Shown one piece after another: positions 62,221 through 64,000 of a DNA stretch of 64,000 nt (position 1 is its first letter; each line of letters opens with the position of its first letter). The position numbers and the translations under genes are program-made. Below the pieces are notes generated by a model. The model did no database searches, had not been told where the DNA came from, and was given only the letters and a program-made list of their open reading frames with translations. Source of the stretch: Cucumis sativus (taxonomy: Eukaryota > Streptophyta > Magnoliopsida > Cucurbitales > Cucurbitaceae); NCBI RefSeq assembly GCF_000004075.3, contig NC_026658.2, positions 8,804,001 to 8,868,000 of the forward strand, read 5' to 3'.

Positions 62221-64000
62221 TTATTATTGTTAAAATAGTTATCCATTGCAATTTTACATCATTTTATAACAATTGTTGACATTTATTTTAAAAGTTACAG
62301 TAATCTCAAATGCAACCTTTCGAGTAGGTTAATAGTTCAACAACTATTGTAATCTACAATTTTGTACTTTAACCATATATACTATTATAATTACACACCA
62401 CCCACAATAAATAATCAACTAATTACCTAGTTTTGAATTATAAAGAAATGAAATTAACTATATATATATATTTGTAATTAATGGCTGTCAATTTGTTTTT
62501 CTAAAAAAGTGTATAATATTATTTGACTGCTCATTTTTTGTGGCTGGATTATTTTGGTCTTTTCATCATTATTATTGAAGAAAAAAAAAGCTCATCCTAT
62601 ACTTTTGTTTCAATAGGGTTTGGACAAGAAGAAGAAACAACAGCAACAAAAGAGATAAAAAGTAGATGGGAAAAGTGGGTTTAATGTTTTTTGGCCTATA
62701 TTCATAATAATTATTGCTATAGGATAAATCTATGTAGTTTTAGACCTTGAAATTTAGTCTATATTTTAAATTGATCTTTAAATTATTTTTATATATGAAT
62801 TTTTTTCAATAATAACATGGTTTTTTAAGTTATTATAATTACAGGTAAGTTTTGAAAATCATTTCAATGACTCACATTTTGAAAAAGATAAATCTAAATG
62901 TTTACGTGGATGAACGTGAATAGGAGGATATAATAGTATGGTTAATAAAAACTTAAAAGAATTGAGGATGAATGATAGGAATTATAAAGTTAAGCATATA
63001 TTTGATTTGAACGATCCTATGTAAGGTGATGAAGTGGAATTGGGAGATTTTTTTATTATATCTCATTGGAAAATGATAAAATGATAAAACGAGAAAGAAT
63101 AATAATGAAAGTAAAAAGAATTGGAAATAGGGTGATGATTATTGTTGTTGTTGTTTTCTTATAATTTAATTGAAAAGAGGAAGATGAGATGTGGCAGATG
63201 GGGAAGCCGAAGAGTCAAGAGCCACCTTGAACTCTAAACTTTGGAGGTTTATAATTATTTAGACCAATACAAGATTTTAAGTTAAGAACCTTTTTCTTTT
63301 GTTTCCTGAACCAACCATTTGGTCCTCCAAACTAACGTCATTACCTTTGCTACCAATATCATCATTTTCTACGCTCATTCTTCCTTTCAAATATCATTTT
63401 TTTATACTATTTTTTATCCACCCAATTAGTCTTTTTTTTTTATTTCTAAAATTAAAAAGTTTTAATTTTTTTAATAAAGAAATAACTTGTGAATATTTAC
63501 TTCTATTTTAGAATTTTACATATTGATGTGTTTATTTGAAAAAGTAGAATAGTTTTGAATTTAAATAGAAGAAAATGGATGATTTTAAAACAATTTAAAT
63601 AAAAAGATTTTTTTGTTTGTCATGCAGTAAATTCTTTTTTTTTTTTCTAAATATCAATTCATCTTTTATTATTCTCTCCTTCTTTGTTTATTATTATAAA
63701 TTTTTAGTTTCAATGATTTATAAACCAATTATAGACTTAATGATATTTAATAATTTCTTTAACAGATACATATTTAATGATTTTGTAATAATTTATTATT
63801 CTTATTTTTTAAAAAATTCTTTTCACAAATTCATATTTACTTAATTATTAATGATTTTTAACTTAATGATTTTTGTAATAATTTATTGTTTCTATTTTTT
63901 TATTATGCACTTCGACGTTTGTGTAATATGTTTGATAATTTCTTATTTTATTTTATTAGTATGTTTTTTTTCTCCATCTATTTCATAACAATTTTTATAA
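62221..64000. other. AT-rich intergenic sequence to the window end
   Basis: No gene, RNA gene or known element is recognised. The frames at 63299-63511 and 63617-63844 are low-complexity Phe/Leu/Ile-rich sequence. Confidence 0.5.

Overview
This is nuclear DNA of a flowering plant, most likely a cucurbit close to Cucumis. It is AT-rich, its genes have GT-AG introns, ribosomal-protein genes carry plant promoter motifs, and the spaces between genes are filled with plant transposon debris. The cucurbit call rests on an alkaline alpha-galactosidase gene of the type studied in melon and on several copies of a TCTATCA/TGATAGA repeat that I associate with Cucumis. The call is an inference, not a database match.

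Layout. 1-2500: intergenic, one small inverted-repeat element. 3.3-6.1 kb (+): leucine-rich-repeat receptor kinase of the PXC3/At2g41820 type. 7.6-8.0 kb (-): two-exon gene for a conserved 80-residue protein. 8.9-9.3 kb (-): conserved 135-residue protein of unknown function. 9.7-11.4 kb: a diverged duplicate of the RPS28 leader intron plus orphan leader-like exons. 13.6-15.4 kb (-): ribosomal protein eS28. 17.7-19.6 kb (-): AN1/C2H2 zinc-finger stress-associated protein (SAP11/13 type). 24.2-25.7 kb (-): ribosomal protein uS5 (RPS2). 26.6-26.8 kb (+): small single-pass membrane protein. 29.0-34.1 kb (-): 14-exon primary-wall cellulose synthase of the CESA3 class. 37-49 kb: nested transposons, including a complete but broken Ty1/copia element with 176-bp LTRs and a 5-bp target duplication, inserted into an older LTR-like sequence. 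50.6-57.0 kb (-): 13-exon alkaline alpha-galactosidase/SIP2. 57-64 kb: AT-rich repeats, including a rearranged relative of the repeat at 37.4 kb.

The gene neighbourhood is conserved. PXC3-like kinase, SAP and RPS2 match the order At2g41820-41835-41840. SAP, RPS2 and SIP2 match At3g57480-57490-57520. The window therefore looks like an unduplicated or less fractionated version of two Arabidopsis blocks. The genes are not an operon-like system; they act separately in signalling, respiration or membranes, translation, stress response, wall synthesis and raffinose-sugar breakdown.

I found no clear new molecular system. The points most worth following are the duplicated RPS28 leader intron with orphan splice-competent exons, the rearranged 37.4/58.1 kb repeat pair, the LTR-fresh but coding-dead copia element, and the 72-bp and 49-bp tandem arrays at 48 kb.
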